Of a DNA stretch of 64,000 nucleotides, positions 51,226 to 59,659 are shown piece after piece. Location of the stretch: NCBI GenBank assembly GCA_023384105.1, contig JAHDXR010000007.1, forward strand, positions 1 to 64,000, read 5' to 3'. The notes beneath the pieces were generated by a model. The model was given only the letters and a program-made list of their open reading frames with translations, did no database searches and had not been told where the DNA came from. The first letter of the stretch is position 1, and the number at the start of each line of letters is the position of its first letter. Origin of the DNA: Hyphomonadaceae bacterium (GTDB lineage Bacteria > Pseudomonadota > Alphaproteobacteria > Caulobacterales > Aquidulcibacteraceae). The translations under genes and the position numbers were made by a program.

Positions 51226-52077
51226 ATGGAATTCTCTTCCGCCGGAGCCGAGCGCCAGACGTCCAGCATGCCAATGGTTGCGCCGACCGTGAAAGCCGCC
51301 GCCGGCGAACTTGTTGGCGCGCCCGTGAAGATCAGCGCCCGGGACGTGAACGTCTTCTACGGCGACAAGCAGGCGCTGCAGGACGTCTCGATCGACATTC
51401 CGGACCGCGCCGTCACCGCCTTCATCGGCCCCTCCGGCTGCGGCAAGACCACGTTCCTGCGCTGCTTCAACCGCATGAACGACCTGATCGACAATTGCCG
51501 CGTCACCGGCGCGCTGCAGATCGAAGGCAAGGACGCCTACGCCAAGAACGTCGATCCGGTGGTGCTGCGCACCCGCGTCGGCATGGTGTTCCAGAAGCCG
51601 AACCCGTTTCCGAAGTCGATCTACGACAACGTCGCCTACGGGCCGCGCATCCACGGCATGGCCAAGTCCAAGGCCGACATGGATCAGGTCGTCGAGCGCT
51701 CGCTCCGGCGCGCCGGCCTCTGGGAGGAGGTGAAGGACCGCCTGAACCAGCCCGGCACCGGCCTCTCCGGCGGCCAGCAGCAGCGCCTCGTCATCGCCCG
51801 CACCGTGGCGGTGAACCCCGACATCATCCTGATGGACGAGCCATGCTCGGCGCTCGACCCGATCGCCACCGCCAAGATCGAAGAGCTGATCGACGAACTG
51901 CGCGCCAATTATTGCATCGTCATCGTCACCCACTCGATGGCGCAGGCGGCGCGCGTGTCGCAGAAGACGGCGTTCTTCCACCTCGGCAAGCTGGTGGAGA
52001 CCGGCGCGACCGAGGAGATATTCACCAATCCTCGCGATACGCGCACGCAGGACTATATTACGGGCAGGTTCGGGTGA
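51226..52077 (+). CDS. pstB: Phosphate ABC transporter ATP-binding protein
   Basis: The ATPase of the high-affinity phosphate importer, 283 residues. Walker [10 protein letters not shown] (68-76), the phosphate-family segment [10 protein letters not shown], the Q-loop in [21 protein letters not shown], the signature [13 protein letters not shown] and Walker [13 protein letters not shown] are all present, with the switch His in [13 protein letters not shown]. The N-terminal 40 residues are extra relative to E. coli PstB. Its membrane partners PstC and PstA are not in the window. Confidence 0.96.
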   Translation: MEFSSAGAERQTSSMPMVAPTVKAAAGELVGAPVKISARDVNVFYGDKQALQDVSIDIPDRAVTAFIGPSGCGKTTFLRCFNRMNDLIDNCRVTGALQIEGKDAYAKNVDPVVLRTRVGMVFQKPNPFPKSIYDNVAYGPRIHGMAKSKADMDQVVERSLRRAGLWEEVKDRLNQPGTGLSGGQQQRLVIARTVAVNPDIILMDEPCSALDPIATAKIEELIDELRANYCIVIVTHSMAQAARVSQKTAFFHLGKLVETGATEEIFTNPRDTRTQDYITGRFG

Positions 52078-52103
52078 TCCGGCCGGCTCGAGCGAAGGCG
52101 AAC

Positions 52104-52796
52104 ATGGCTGAACACACCGTCAAGGCGTTCACGGAAGAGCTCGACGCGCTGACCCAGGAGGTCGCGCGCATGGGCGGGCTCGCCGAGGCGGCCGTCAATG
52201 ACAGTCTCACCGCCGTCGCCCGCCGCGACACCGAGCTGGCGCAAACGGTGATCCAGCGCGATCCGAAGATCGACGCCGCCCAGCGCGAGGTCGAACGCCG
52301 CGCCATCAAGCTGTTCGCGCTGCGCCAGCCGCTGGCGAGCGATCTGCGCGTCGTGCTCACCGCCTGGCGCATCGCCGGGGAGCTGGAGCGCGTCGGCGAT
52401 CTGGCCAAGAACATCGCCAAGCGCACGCTGATCCTGAATCAGGCCGAGCCGATCCAGCTCACCCGCTCGGTCGAGCGCATGGGCAAGATCGCCGCCGAGC
52501 ATCTGAAACAGGTGCTCGACGCCTACGCCAACAAGGACCTGCAGGCTGCGATCAATGTCTGGAACAGCGACGACAACATCGACGCCCACTACAATTCGCT
52601 GTTCCGCGAACTGCTGACTTACATGATCGAGGATCCGCGCACGATCAGCTCGTGCGCGCACCTGCTCTTTATCGCCAAGAATCTCGAACGGATCGGCGAT
52701 CACGGCACCAATATCGCCGAGTACATCCACTTCCTGGTCACGGGTGAGGAAATCGCGACGCAGCGGCCGCGGGCCGATGCGGTGACTTCTGACTGA
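52104..52796 (+). CDS. phoU: Phosphate signalling complex protein PhoU
   Basis: A 230-residue all-helical protein with two copies of the PhoU three-helix unit. The first has VARRDTELAQTVIQRDPKIDAAQREVERRAIKLFALRQPLASDLRVVLTAWRIAGELERVGDLAKNI (about 38-104). The second ends ISSCAHLLFIAKNLERIGDHGTNIAEYIHFLVTG. The metal-binding E/DxxxD patterns ERVGDLAKNI and ERIGDHGTNI are intact. It links PstB to PhoR and represses the Pho response in high phosphate. The start is the ATG at 52104, with GAAGG upstream. Confidence 0.96.
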   Translation: MAEHTVKAFTEELDALTQEVARMGGLAEAAVNDSLTAVARRDTELAQTVIQRDPKIDAAQREVERRAIKLFALRQPLASDLRVVLTAWRIAGELERVGDLAKNIAKRTLILNQAEPIQLTRSVERMGKIAAEHLKQVLDAYANKDLQAAINVWNSDDNIDAHYNSLFRELLTYMIEDPRTISSCAHLLFIAKNLERIGDHGTNIAEYIHFLVTGEEIATQRPRADAVTSD

Positions 52797-52807
52797 GGAT
52801 GCCCGCA

Positions 52808-53506
52808 ATGGCCAAGGCGCCGCATGTGCTGGTGGTCGAGGATGAGGCGGCGCTCGCCGACCTGCTGAAGTACAATCTGGAGAAGGAAGGTTATCGCGTC
52901 TCCGTCGCAGCCGACGGCGAGGAGGCGCTGATGGCGGCCAACGAAAGCGCGCCCGATCTCGTCGTGCTGGACTGGATGCTGCCGAAAGCTCCCGGCATCG
53001 AAGTGTGCCGGCGCCTGCGCGCGCGCCAGGAGACGCGCAACACCCCGATCGTGATGCTCACCGCCCGCATCGAGGAAAGCGACCGCATCCGCGGCCTCGA
53101 CATCGGCGCCGACGACTACATCACCAAGCCGTTCTCGATGAGCGAGCTGCTGGCGCGGCTGCGGGCGGTGATGCGCCGCATCCGCCCGGCGCTGGCGGAC
53201 GATAAGATCGTCGCCGGCGACATCGTCATGGACCGCGTCTCGCATCGCGTGAAGCGCGGCAGCCGTGAGGTCCATCTCGGCCCGACCGAGTTCCGCATCC
53301 TCGACCACCTGATGCAGCATCCCGGCCGCGTGTTCAGCCGCGAGCAATTGCTGGACGCGGTTTGGGGCTCCGACGTCTATGTCGAAGCGCGCACCGTCGA
53401 CGTCCATATCGGCCGTCTGCGCAAGGCGCTGATGGTGGGCGAGGAGAGCGACCCGATCCGCACCGTGCGTAGCGCCGGCTACGCGCTCGACGTGGAGCCG
53501 GCTTAA
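52808..53506 (+). CDS. phoB: Phosphate response regulator PhoB
   Basis: An OmpR-family response regulator of 232 residues. The receiver domain has the acidic pocket EDE (11-13), phospho-acceptor Asp55 in LVVLDWMLP, Thr in MLTAR and Lys in YITKPF. The winged-helix DNA-binding domain ends RTVDVHIGRLRKAL and IRTVRSAGYALD. GAGGA lies 8 nt before the ATG at 52808 but directly abuts the in-frame ATG at 52799, so I prefer 52808. It binds Pho boxes, possibly including the one at 51135. Confidence 0.95.
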   Translation: MAKAPHVLVVEDEAALADLLKYNLEKEGYRVSVAADGEEALMAANESAPDLVVLDWMLPKAPGIEVCRRLRARQETRNTPIVMLTARIEESDRIRGLDIGADDYITKPFSMSELLARLRAVMRRIRPALADDKIVAGDIVMDRVSHRVKRGSREVHLGPTEFRILDHLMQHPGRVFSREQLLDAVWGSDVYVEARTVDVHIGRLRKALMVGEESDPIRTVRSAGYALDVEPA

Positions 53507-53516
53507 GCTGTCCCCG

Positions 53517-53592
53517 GACCGCCGGCTTCCAGCCGGCATACAACGTTTCCACGTCTCATCCGCATCAGCACGAAATGAAACGCCGGCGGTCC
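53517..53592. repeat. Dispersed palindromic repeat element, GGACCGCCGGC family
   Basis: GGACCGCCGGC at 53517-53527 and its inverse GCCGGCGGTCC at 53582-53592 bound a 76-bp element, with another GCCGGC copy inside the left part. It lies between the convergent phoB and hslO genes and could also act as a bidirectional terminator. Confidence 0.75.
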
Positions 53593-53602
53593 GTGGGGCG
53601 CC

Positions 53603-54523
53603 TCAGGCGCCCACAGTTTCCGGCGCGATCAGGTAGGCGCGCGAGCAGAACTGGCAGCGCGCGTGCAGTTTGCCGTCCGGTTCGACCAGCTCCCGCAGCT
53701 CTTCGCGCGGGAAGCGGCGCATCACCGCGGTCAGCCGCTCTTCGTTGCAGGTGCAGCGGTCTTCCAGCGAGGCGGGCGCGTCCATGCGCGCGCCTTCCTC
53801 GTGGAACAGGCGATAGAGCAGGCGGTCCGCCGGCAGGTCCGGATCGATCAGTTCTTCGTCGCGCAATGTCGCGAACAGCAGCGAGGCGCGGTTCCAGTCT
53901 TCGCCGGTGTCGCCGCGCGCCTGATCGCTCGCGAGCCGCTGCATCAGCACGCCGCCGGCGCGCCAGAGCTGCGGCGCATCGCCGGAAATCACTTCGCCGA
54001 CGGTGAGCTTGATGCCGGTCTCGGTCTGCTCGCTGGCGCGGAAATAGGTCTCGGCGCAGGCCGCCAGCGTCGCGCCTTCGAGCGGCACGACGCCTTGATA
54101 CGGATTGGTGTCGGCGCCGAGATCGAGCGTCAGCACCAGATTGCCGGCGCCCAGGAGTTCCGCCGGCGGCAGGCGGTTCGCGTTGGCCAACTTCGCCGCC
54201 GCGCCTTCGGCTAGCCGCGCGTAGCCGCGCAGGCCGCCGGCGCTGTGCTCGGCCACCAGCAGCGGCGCCGGGCCTTCGCCCTGCGCCTGCACGACGAGCC
54301 GCCCTTCCGTCTTCAGCAGCGAGCCGACCAGCGCCGCCAGCGTCAGCGCTTCGCCGAGCAGCATGGCGACAGGGCGCGGATAGTCGTGGCGGCGCAGGAT
54401 CGGATCGAGCGCGCCGGGGCCCAGGCGCGCGATGCGCCCGCGCACCGGCGCGTTATCGAGGCTGAACGGCGCGACGAGATCGTCGGGCGCGGCCGGCGCG
54501 GAAGGGGAGGCGGCGATGGACAT
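53603..54523 (-). CDS. hslO: Redox-activated chaperone Hsp33
   Basis: A 306-residue redox chaperone. The C-terminal zinc site is complete: CTC in EDRCTCNEERL and CQFC in HARCQFCSRAY, giving the CxC...CxxC cluster whose oxidation activates the holdase. The N-terminal domain shows LTLAALVGSLLKTEGRLVVQAQGEGP and GYARL. The start is the ATG at 54523. argF follows upstream on the same strand, 24 bp away, so the two may be co-transcribed. Extra Pro/Ala-rich N-terminal residues are normal for the group. Confidence 0.95.
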   Translation of the reverse strand: MSIAASPSAPAAPDDLVAPFSLDNAPVRGRIARLGPGALDPILRRHDYPRPVAMLLGEALTLAALVGSLLKTEGRLVVQAQGEGPAPLLVAEHSAGGLRGYARLAEGAAAKLANANRLPPAELLGAGNLVLTLDLGADTNPYQGVVPLEGATLAACAETYFRASEQTETGIKLTVGEVISGDAPQLWRAGGVLMQRLASDQARGDTGEDWNRASLLFATLRDEELIDPDLPADRLLYRLFHEEGARMDAPASLEDRCTCNEERLTAVMRRFPREELRELVEPDGKLHARCQFCSRAYLIAPETVGA

Positions 54524-54547
54524 GAAGCGTCTGAGATAGGCGCCCGC

Positions 54548-55477
54548 TCAGAGCTTTCCTAGGCACCACATCAGCACCGCCTTCTGCGCGTGGATGCGGT
54601 TCTCGGCCTCGTCCCACACCGCCGATTGCGGGCCGTCCATAACCGAGTCGGCGACTTCCTCGCCGCGGTGCGCCGGCAGGCAGTGCAGGAACAGGGCGTC
54701 CTTGGCTGCGCGCGCCATCATCTCGTCATTGACGGCGTAGGGCGGGAACGCCGCCATGCGCTCTTCCTTGTCGGTGTCGCCCATCGACACCCAGGTGTCG
54801 GTGACGACGACGTCCGCGCCCTCGATCGCAGCGCGCGCATCGGCGCCGACTTCGATGTCGGCGCCGGCCGCCCTGGCGGCGGCGACTTCCTGCGCCCGCG
54901 CCGCGTATTTGGCCGGCGTGGCGATGCGCAGCTTGAAGTCGAGCTTCTCGGCGGCGTGGATGAACGAGGTGCAGACATTGTTGCCGTCGCCCAGCCAGGC
55001 GACGGTCTTGCCGGCGATGTCGCCTGCGCGCTCCTCGATCGTCTGGATGTCGGCGACGATCTGGCAGGGGTGCGACAGATCGGTGAGGCCGTTGATCACC
55101 GGCGCGTCGCTGGCGGCGGCGAAGTCCAGCACGTCCTGGTGCGAATTGGCGCGGATCATCACCGCATCGACCATGCGCGAGAGCACGCGCGCGGTGTCTT
55201 CCACGGTTTCGCCGCGGCCGAGCTGGGTGCTGGCGGCGTCGAGCACGATCGAGACGCCGCCGAGCTGGCGCATGCCGATCTCGAACGAAACGCGGGTGCG
55301 GGTCGAGTTCTTCTGGAAGATCATCGCCAGCGCGTAGCCGTCGAGCGGAGCGTCCTCGTCCACCCTGGCTTTCGGCCAATCGATGCGCGCCGCCTTGCGC
55401 GCGTGCGCCTCGTCGATGATCGCGCGCAGCTCCTCGCGCGAGAGCGCGCTGATGTCGAGGAAGTGGCGGGGAGTCAT
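54548..55477 (-). CDS. argF: Ornithine carbamoyltransferase
   Basis: Catalyses ornithine + carbamoyl phosphate to citrulline in arginine synthesis. It has 309 residues with all signatures: the carbamoyl-phosphate site [10 protein letters not shown] (about 57-66), HPCQ (about 136-139), the ornithine-loop WVSMGD (about 228-233) and HCLPAHRG (about 266-273). The start is the ATG at 55477. It is downstream of argD on the same strand, separated by a palindromic repeat element. Confidence 0.96.
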   Translation of the reverse strand: MTPRHFLDISALSREELRAIIDEAHARKAARIDWPKARVDEDAPLDGYALAMIFQKNSTRTRVSFEIGMRQLGGVSIVLDAASTQLGRGETVEDTARVLSRMVDAVMIRANSHQDVLDFAAASDAPVINGLTDLSHPCQIVADIQTIEERAGDIAGKTVAWLGDGNNVCTSFIHAAEKLDFKLRIATPAKYAARAQEVAAARAAGADIEVGADARAAIEGADVVVTDTWVSMGDTDKEERMAAFPPYAVNDEMMARAAKDALFLHCLPAHRGEEVADSVMDGPQSAVWDEAENRIHAQKAVLMWCLGKL

Positions 55478-55478
55478 G

Positions 55479-55577
55479 CTTGGACCGCCGGCGTCCCCGC
55501 CGGCGACTCCCGCTCAACTTGCGGCGGCGTCGCAGTCTGAAGCGCCGCAGCGCCGGCGAGGACGCCGGCGGTCCAAG
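55479..55577. repeat. Complete dispersed palindromic repeat element between argF and argD
   Basis: CTTGGACCGCCGGCGTCCCC followed by GCCGGCGA at the left end matches, in inverted orientation, the right end CGCCGGCGAGGACGCCGGCG followed by GTCCAAG. The whole element is about 99 bp, with a second inner hairpin (GCGGCGGCGTCGC near 55521). It begins directly at the argF start codon and ends 13 bp before the argD stop. This is the best-preserved copy of the family. Confidence 0.85.
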
Positions 55578-55589
55578 CAATGACGCGCA

Positions 55590-56783
55590 TCACGCGCCCG
55601 CTTCCGCCAGCTGCGCGGCGAGCACGGCGTCGATCGCGTCGACCGCCTGGCGCACTTCGTCTTCGCCGATCACCAGCGGCGGCGCGAGGCGCAGCACGTT
55701 GTCGCCGGCGACGCCGACCAGCACCTTGCGGTCGCGCAGCTTGCCCTGGACGCCCTTCGGATCGATCTTGAGCTTCAAGCCGCGCAGCAGGCCCTTGCCG
55801 GTCACGGCGACGACCAGTTCCGGATGGCGGTCCTTCACGCCTTCGAGCGCCTGGCCGAGATGGTTGGCGACCTTGTTCACATGCTCGAGGAAGTCCGGCT
55901 TCGACAGTTCGTCATAGCAGGCGTTGCCGACGGCCATGGCCAGCGGGTTGCCGCCGAACGTGGTGCCGTGCACGCCTTTGACCATGCCCTTGGCCGCGTC
56001 CTCGGTTGCAAGGAAGGCGCCCATCGGGAAGCCGCCGCCGACGCCCTTGGCCACGGCCATGATGTCCGGCGTCACGCCCGACCATTGATGCGCCCACATC
56101 TTGCCGGTGCGGCCGGCGCCGGACTGCACTTCGTCGAAGATCAGCAGCGCGCCGGCGTCGTCGCAGAGCTTGCGCAGGGCCCGCAGGAACTCGTCGCTCG
56201 CGGCGCGCACGCCGCCTTCGCCCTGCACCGGCTCGATGATGATCGCCGCTGTGGTCGGGCCGACGAGCTTTTTCAGTTCGTCGAGATCGCCGAACGGCGC
56301 CTGGATGAAGCCGGGCAGGCGCGGGCCGAAGCCGTCGAGATAGTTCGGGTTGCCGCTCGCATTGATCGCCGCGTAGGAGCGGCCGTGGAACGAGCCCTGG
56401 AAGCCGATGATGTCGATCTTCTCGGGATTGCCGCTGGCGCTGTGATACTTGCGCGCCGTCTTCAGCGCGCCTTCGATCGCCTCGGTGCCGGAATTGGTGA
56501 AAAACACGACGTCGGCGAAGCTGTCGCGCACGTACTTGGCCGCGAGCTCTTCCTGGCCCTTGATCTTGAACATGTTCGAGGTGTGCCAGAGCTTGGCCGC
56601 CTGTTCGGTCAGCGCCTTCTGCAGCACCGGCGGGGCATGGCCGAGCGCGTTCACGGCGATGCCGGCGATGCAGTCGAGATACTTGTCGCTTCGTTCGTCC
56701 CAGATCCAGCAGCCTTCGCCGCGCACGAAAATCTGTTCCGGCGGGGCGTAGACGGGAAGGATATGGCTTTCTGCAGCGCTCAT
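55590..56783 (-). CDS. argD: Acetylornithine aminotransferase
   Basis: A PLP enzyme of arginine synthesis (and often also lysine synthesis), 397 residues from the ATG at 56783. It shows YLDCIAGIAVNALGHAPP, FFTNSGTEAIEGALKTARKY, FQGSFHGRSYAAINASGNP, EPVQGEGGVRAAS, LLIFDEVQSGAGRTGKMWAHQ and the PLP Lys in MAVAKGVGGGFPMGAFL. HGTTFGGNPLAMAVGNA closes the active site. The frame extends 20 residues further upstream, but that part is not conserved. It is divergent from the esterase gene. Confidence 0.95.
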   Translation of the reverse strand: MSAAESHILPVYAPPEQIFVRGEGCWIWDERSDKYLDCIAGIAVNALGHAPPVLQKALTEQAAKLWHTSNMFKIKGQEELAAKYVRDSFADVVFFTNSGTEAIEGALKTARKYHSASGNPEKIDIIGFQGSFHGRSYAAINASGNPNYLDGFGPRLPGFIQAPFGDLDELKKLVGPTTAAIIIEPVQGEGGVRAASDEFLRALRKLCDDAGALLIFDEVQSGAGRTGKMWAHQWSGVTPDIMAVAKGVGGGFPMGAFLATEDAAKGMVKGVHGTTFGGNPLAMAVGNACYDELSKPDFLEHVNKVANHLGQALEGVKDRHPELVVAVTGKGLLRGLKLKIDPKGVQGKLRDRKVLVGVAGDNVLRLAPPLVIGEDEVRQAVDAIDAVLAAQLAEAGA

Positions 56784-56851
56784 TTTAGCTCTCGGCAGGG
56801 TTGGGAAGGCGAGGGTTCTCGTCCGCGCCGCTTGCAAGGTCAAGCGGCGGG

Positions 56852-56857
56852 TATAAT
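56852..56857 (+). promoter_or_regulatory. Consensus -10 element just before the esterase gene (near-leaderless)
   Basis: A perfect TATAAT ends 9 nt before the ATG at 56867, with CGCTTG at the -35 distance (17 bp). Transcription would start at about 56864, leaving almost no leader and no ribosome binding site; none is visible. Confidence 0.5.
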
Positions 56858-56866
56858 CACCTTTTC

Positions 56867-57877
56867 ATGAGACGAGACCACTCCATTCCCCGCGGCGAAC
56901 TGCACCGGCTCCGGCATGGCTCCGAGGTGCTGCAAGGCAATCCGCTGGGCGATCCCAGCGCGCGCGAACTCCATGTCTGGACGCCGCCGGGCTGGACCGC
57001 GGCGGAGCGGCTGCCGCTCCTGGTCGACCTGACCGGGTATTGGGGCTCCGGGCTCGGCCACACCAATTGGCGCCCGGCCGGCGAAAATGCGCCGGAGCGG
57101 CTCGACCGGCTGGCGCACGAGGGCATGGCGCGCGCGGTGGTCGCGTTCCCGGACTGCTTCACCAAGCTCTACGGCAACCAGTATCTGAACAGCGCCGGCT
57201 CCGGCCGTTACGCCGATTATGTCTGCGACGAGATCGTTCCTTTCGTCGAAGCCCAGTTCAATTGCGGCGGGGCGGGCCGGCGCGGCGTGTTCGGCAAGTC
57301 CTCCGGCGGCTACGGCGCCGCCTGGCATGGGCTGAACCGGTCCGATATCTGGAGCGCCATCGCCGTCAATAGCGGCGACATGGGTTTCGACGTGCTGTTC
57401 CTGCCGAGCTTCGGCGACGACATCGAAGCGCTGCGCAAGCACGGCTATTCGATCGAACGCTATGTGCGCCATGTCGAGAGCCAGCCGAAGATCAAGGACA
57501 AGGACCGCATGACGCTCATGAACCTCGCCATGAGCGCGTTCTACGATCCCGATCCGACCCAGTTCCGCAACATGCGCCTGCCGGTCGATCCCTACACCGC
57601 CGAGATCATTCCCGAGCGCTGGGCCAATTGGATGAAGCACGATCCGGTGGTGATGTTCGATACGCTGGGCGAGAATCTGCGCAAGCTGAAGCTGATCTAC
57701 ATGGATTGCGGCGATCACGATCAGTTCCGCATCCATTTCGGCATGCGGCGGTTTTCGAGGAAGCTCAACGCCGCCGGCATCGCGCACACCTACGAGGAAT
57801 ACGACGACGATCACAGCGACGTCGATTATCGCATGGACATCTTTCTGCCGAAGCTCGCTGCGGCTCTTTCAGGCTAA
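56867..57877 (+). CDS. Putative esterase (alpha/beta hydrolase, Esterase-D/enterochelin-esterase-like)
   Basis: A 336-residue cytoplasmic protein without a signal peptide. LHVWTPPGWTAAERLPLLVDLTGYWG (about 35-60) and a nucleophile elbow GKSSGGYGA (Ser in GxSxG, about 143-151) fit the PF00756-type esterases. CGDHDQF supplies an Asp and DDDHSDVDY a His near the C-terminus. The start is the ATG at 56867. It is divergent from argD. The natural substrate is unknown. Confidence 0.8.
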   Translation: MRRDHSIPRGELHRLRHGSEVLQGNPLGDPSARELHVWTPPGWTAAERLPLLVDLTGYWGSGLGHTNWRPAGENAPERLDRLAHEGMARAVVAFPDCFTKLYGNQYLNSAGSGRYADYVCDEIVPFVEAQFNCGGAGRRGVFGKSSGGYGAAWHGLNRSDIWSAIAVNSGDMGFDVLFLPSFGDDIEALRKHGYSIERYVRHVESQPKIKDKDRMTLMNLAMSAFYDPDPTQFRNMRLPVDPYTAEIIPERWANWMKHDPVVMFDTLGENLRKLKLIYMDCGDHDQFRIHFGMRRFSRKLNAAGIAHTYEEYDDDHSDVDYRMDIFLPKLAAALSG

Positions 57878-57888
57878 CGCGGGCGCGC

Positions 57889-58701
57889 TCACGAACGCAG
57901 CCTGTAGCCGCTCTTCAGCATCGCCCAGCAGACCCAGCAAAGTGCAAGCGCCAGGCCGCCGGAGATCAGCGCGCCTGTAAGAATCGGCGCGTCGTGATGG
58001 CCGATGAAGCCGAAGCGGAAGCCGTCGATCAGGAAGAACACCGGGTTCCAGTGCGCGAAGGTGCGGAACGGTTCGGGCAGCACGTCGGTGGAGTAGAACG
58101 TGCCGGAGAGGAAGGTCAGCGGCACGACGATGAAGTTCGTCACTGCGGCGATATGGTCGAACTTGTCGGACCAGATGCCGCCGATCAGGCCGATGGCGCC
58201 GAACATGATCGAGGCGACGACGCCGTAATAGATCGCCGCCAGCGGATGGATGGGCGTGATGTTCGCCAGCCACGAGACCGCGAGCAGGCTCGCCGCGCCG
58301 ACGAGAATCCCGCGCGCGGCGGCGCCGACGATGAAGGCGATGGCGAGTTCGAGCGCTGAGAGCGGCGGCATCAGGAAGTCGACCGCGTTGCCCTGCACCT
58401 TGGCGATCACGATCGACGACGACGAATTCTGGAACGCGTTCGACAGGATCGACATCATGACCAGGCCGGCCGCGAGCCCGTCGGCGTAGGCGCGCTCCGT
58501 GCCCGGCCAGTTGCCGTCGCGCAGCACCAGGCCGAACACCATCATGAACAGCAGCGTCTGCACCAAGGGCGCAAACACCGTCTGTAGGCCGACCTTCAAG
58601 AAGCGTTGGATCTCGCGCTGCGTGAGCGTCTTCAGCCCGAGCCAGTTGACGCCGCCATAGCGGCGGGTGGCGAGCGGGGGCGCAGCGGCTTGTGTGTCCA
58701 T
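57889..58701 (-). CDS. ABC-2 type transporter permease
   Basis: An integral membrane protein of 270 residues with six helices, of the NodJ/YadH type. The N-terminal amphipathic WLGLKTLTQREIQRFLKV is followed by FAPLVQTLLFMMVFGLVL, then IVIAKVQGNAVDFLMPPLSALELAIAF and the FLSGTFYSTDVLPEPFRTFAHWNPVFFLIDGFRFGF segment, the family signature near the C-terminus. The start is the ATG at 58701. No ATP-binding partner is adjacent, so it must pair with an ATPase elsewhere. Confidence 0.88.
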   Translation of the reverse strand: MDTQAAAPPLATRRYGGVNWLGLKTLTQREIQRFLKVGLQTVFAPLVQTLLFMMVFGLVLRDGNWPGTERAYADGLAAGLVMMSILSNAFQNSSSSIVIAKVQGNAVDFLMPPLSALELAIAFIVGAAARGILVGAASLLAVSWLANITPIHPLAAIYYGVVASIMFGAIGLIGGIWSDKFDHIAAVTNFIVVPLTFLSGTFYSTDVLPEPFRTFAHWNPVFFLIDGFRFGFIGHHDAPILTGALISGGLALALCWVCWAMLKSGYRLRS

Positions 58702-58850
58702 AAGGGGAACGCGCCTTTCATAAATTCTTAACGATTGTAAGCGCCGATTAACCATAGCCGGTCGGCTAAGCGCCCGTCGCGCCTCAGATAATGTGCGTCG
58801 GGCCGGAGGAGCAGCCCTTGAGTTGCCTGTTAGGAAAAGATTACCGATTT

Positions 58851-58882
58851 GGGGATAACACTACAGCATATGGTGTATCCCC
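58851..58882. promoter_or_regulatory. Inverted repeat upstream of gcrA
   Basis: GGGGATAACAC (58851-58861) can pair with GTGTATCCCC (58873-58882), ten base pairs with one bulged A around an 11-nt loop. It lies about 100 nt before the gcrA ATG, in a less GC-rich stretch. There is no T tract, so it is more likely an operator or leader hairpin than a terminator. Confidence 0.35.
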
Positions 58883-58983
58883 TGAAATGACACCGCAACA
58901 GATTGACTTTTCTTCGCCGAAGGAGCGAGTGTGTGTTTACCTTGTCAGACACGGGCAAGGCCATGGGCCAAGGGGGCTTGAAC

Positions 58984-59487
58984 ATGGGTTGGACTGAAGA
59001 GCGCGTAGCTACGCTGCGCAAGCTGTGGGCTGAAGGCCTTTCGGCGAGCCAAATCGCGAAACAACTGGGCGGGGTCACCCGCAACGCCGTCATCGGCAAG
59101 GTGCACCGGCTGGGCCTTGCCGGCCGCGCGACTCCGTCGCGCCCGGCCAAGCGCCCGGTGCGGACGGCCCGTCCGCGCATCGTCGGCCCGAGCGCGCCGC
59201 GCCTGCGGCCGGCTTCGACCGCGCCGGCGGTGGTCATTCCGGAACTCGAACCGGTGAAGTTCGAGGACGGCAAGGCCGCCACCGTGCTCACGCTGAACGA
59301 GAGCATGTGCAAATATCCGATCGGCGATCCGACCGATCCGGGCTTCGCCTTCTGCGGCCGCGCGGCCTGCGGCGGCCCCTACTGCGCCGACCATGCCCGG
59401 CTGGCCTACCAGCCGAGCCAGGCCAAGAAGCGCCGCACCGCCGCGCCGGACGAACTGCGCCGCATGCTGCGCCTGGCCGCAATGTAA
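58984..59487 (+). CDS. gcrA: Cell-cycle regulator GcrA
   Basis: A sigma-70-binding, methylation-dependent transcription regulator of the alphaproteobacterial cell cycle. From the ATG at 58984 (AAGGGGG upstream) it has 167 residues. The N-terminal helix-turn-helix WTEERVATLRKLWAEGLSASQIAKQLGGVTRNAVIGKVHRLGL (about 3-45) is diagnostic, a Pro/Arg/Ala-rich linker follows (46-90), and the C-terminal sigma-interaction domain is MCKYPIGDPTDPGFAFCGR plus GGPYCADHARLAYQ. The upstream ORF extension to 58903 is not part of the family. A strong terminator follows. Confidence 0.96.
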   Translation: MGWTEERVATLRKLWAEGLSASQIAKQLGGVTRNAVIGKVHRLGLAGRATPSRPAKRPVRTARPRIVGPSAPRLRPASTAPAVVIPELEPVKFEDGKAATVLTLNESMCKYPIGDPTDPGFAFCGRAACGGPYCADHARLAYQPSQAKKRRTAAPDELRRMLRLAAM

Positions 59488-59513
59488 CGCGACTACCCCT
59501 GTAGCACCTGAAG

Positions 59514-59547
59514 CGCCGCGGCGAATGGGCCGCGGCGTTTTTGTTTT
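59514..59547 (+). terminator. Rho-independent terminator of gcrA
   Basis: CGCCGCGGC (59514-59522) and GCCGCGGCG (59529-59537) form a 9-bp perfect stem with a 6-nt loop, followed by TTTTTGTTTT. It lies 27 bp after the gcrA stop. Confidence 0.88.
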
Positions 59548-59659
59548 CGCCGCTTCCAATCCGCCTCCCGGCCGCAGCTTTCGCCGGGCTGCGTCCGGGG
59601 AGCGGGGTTGATCGCCACACGTTGGCACGCTGCACGCCGGCGGTTCGACGCGGCGTCGT

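Noticed and set aside
58720-58760. CtrA binding site (two TTAA half-sites upstream of gcrA and the permease)
   Set aside because: The half-sites are 16 bp apart instead of the 7 bp required by the TTAA-N7-TTAA consensus.
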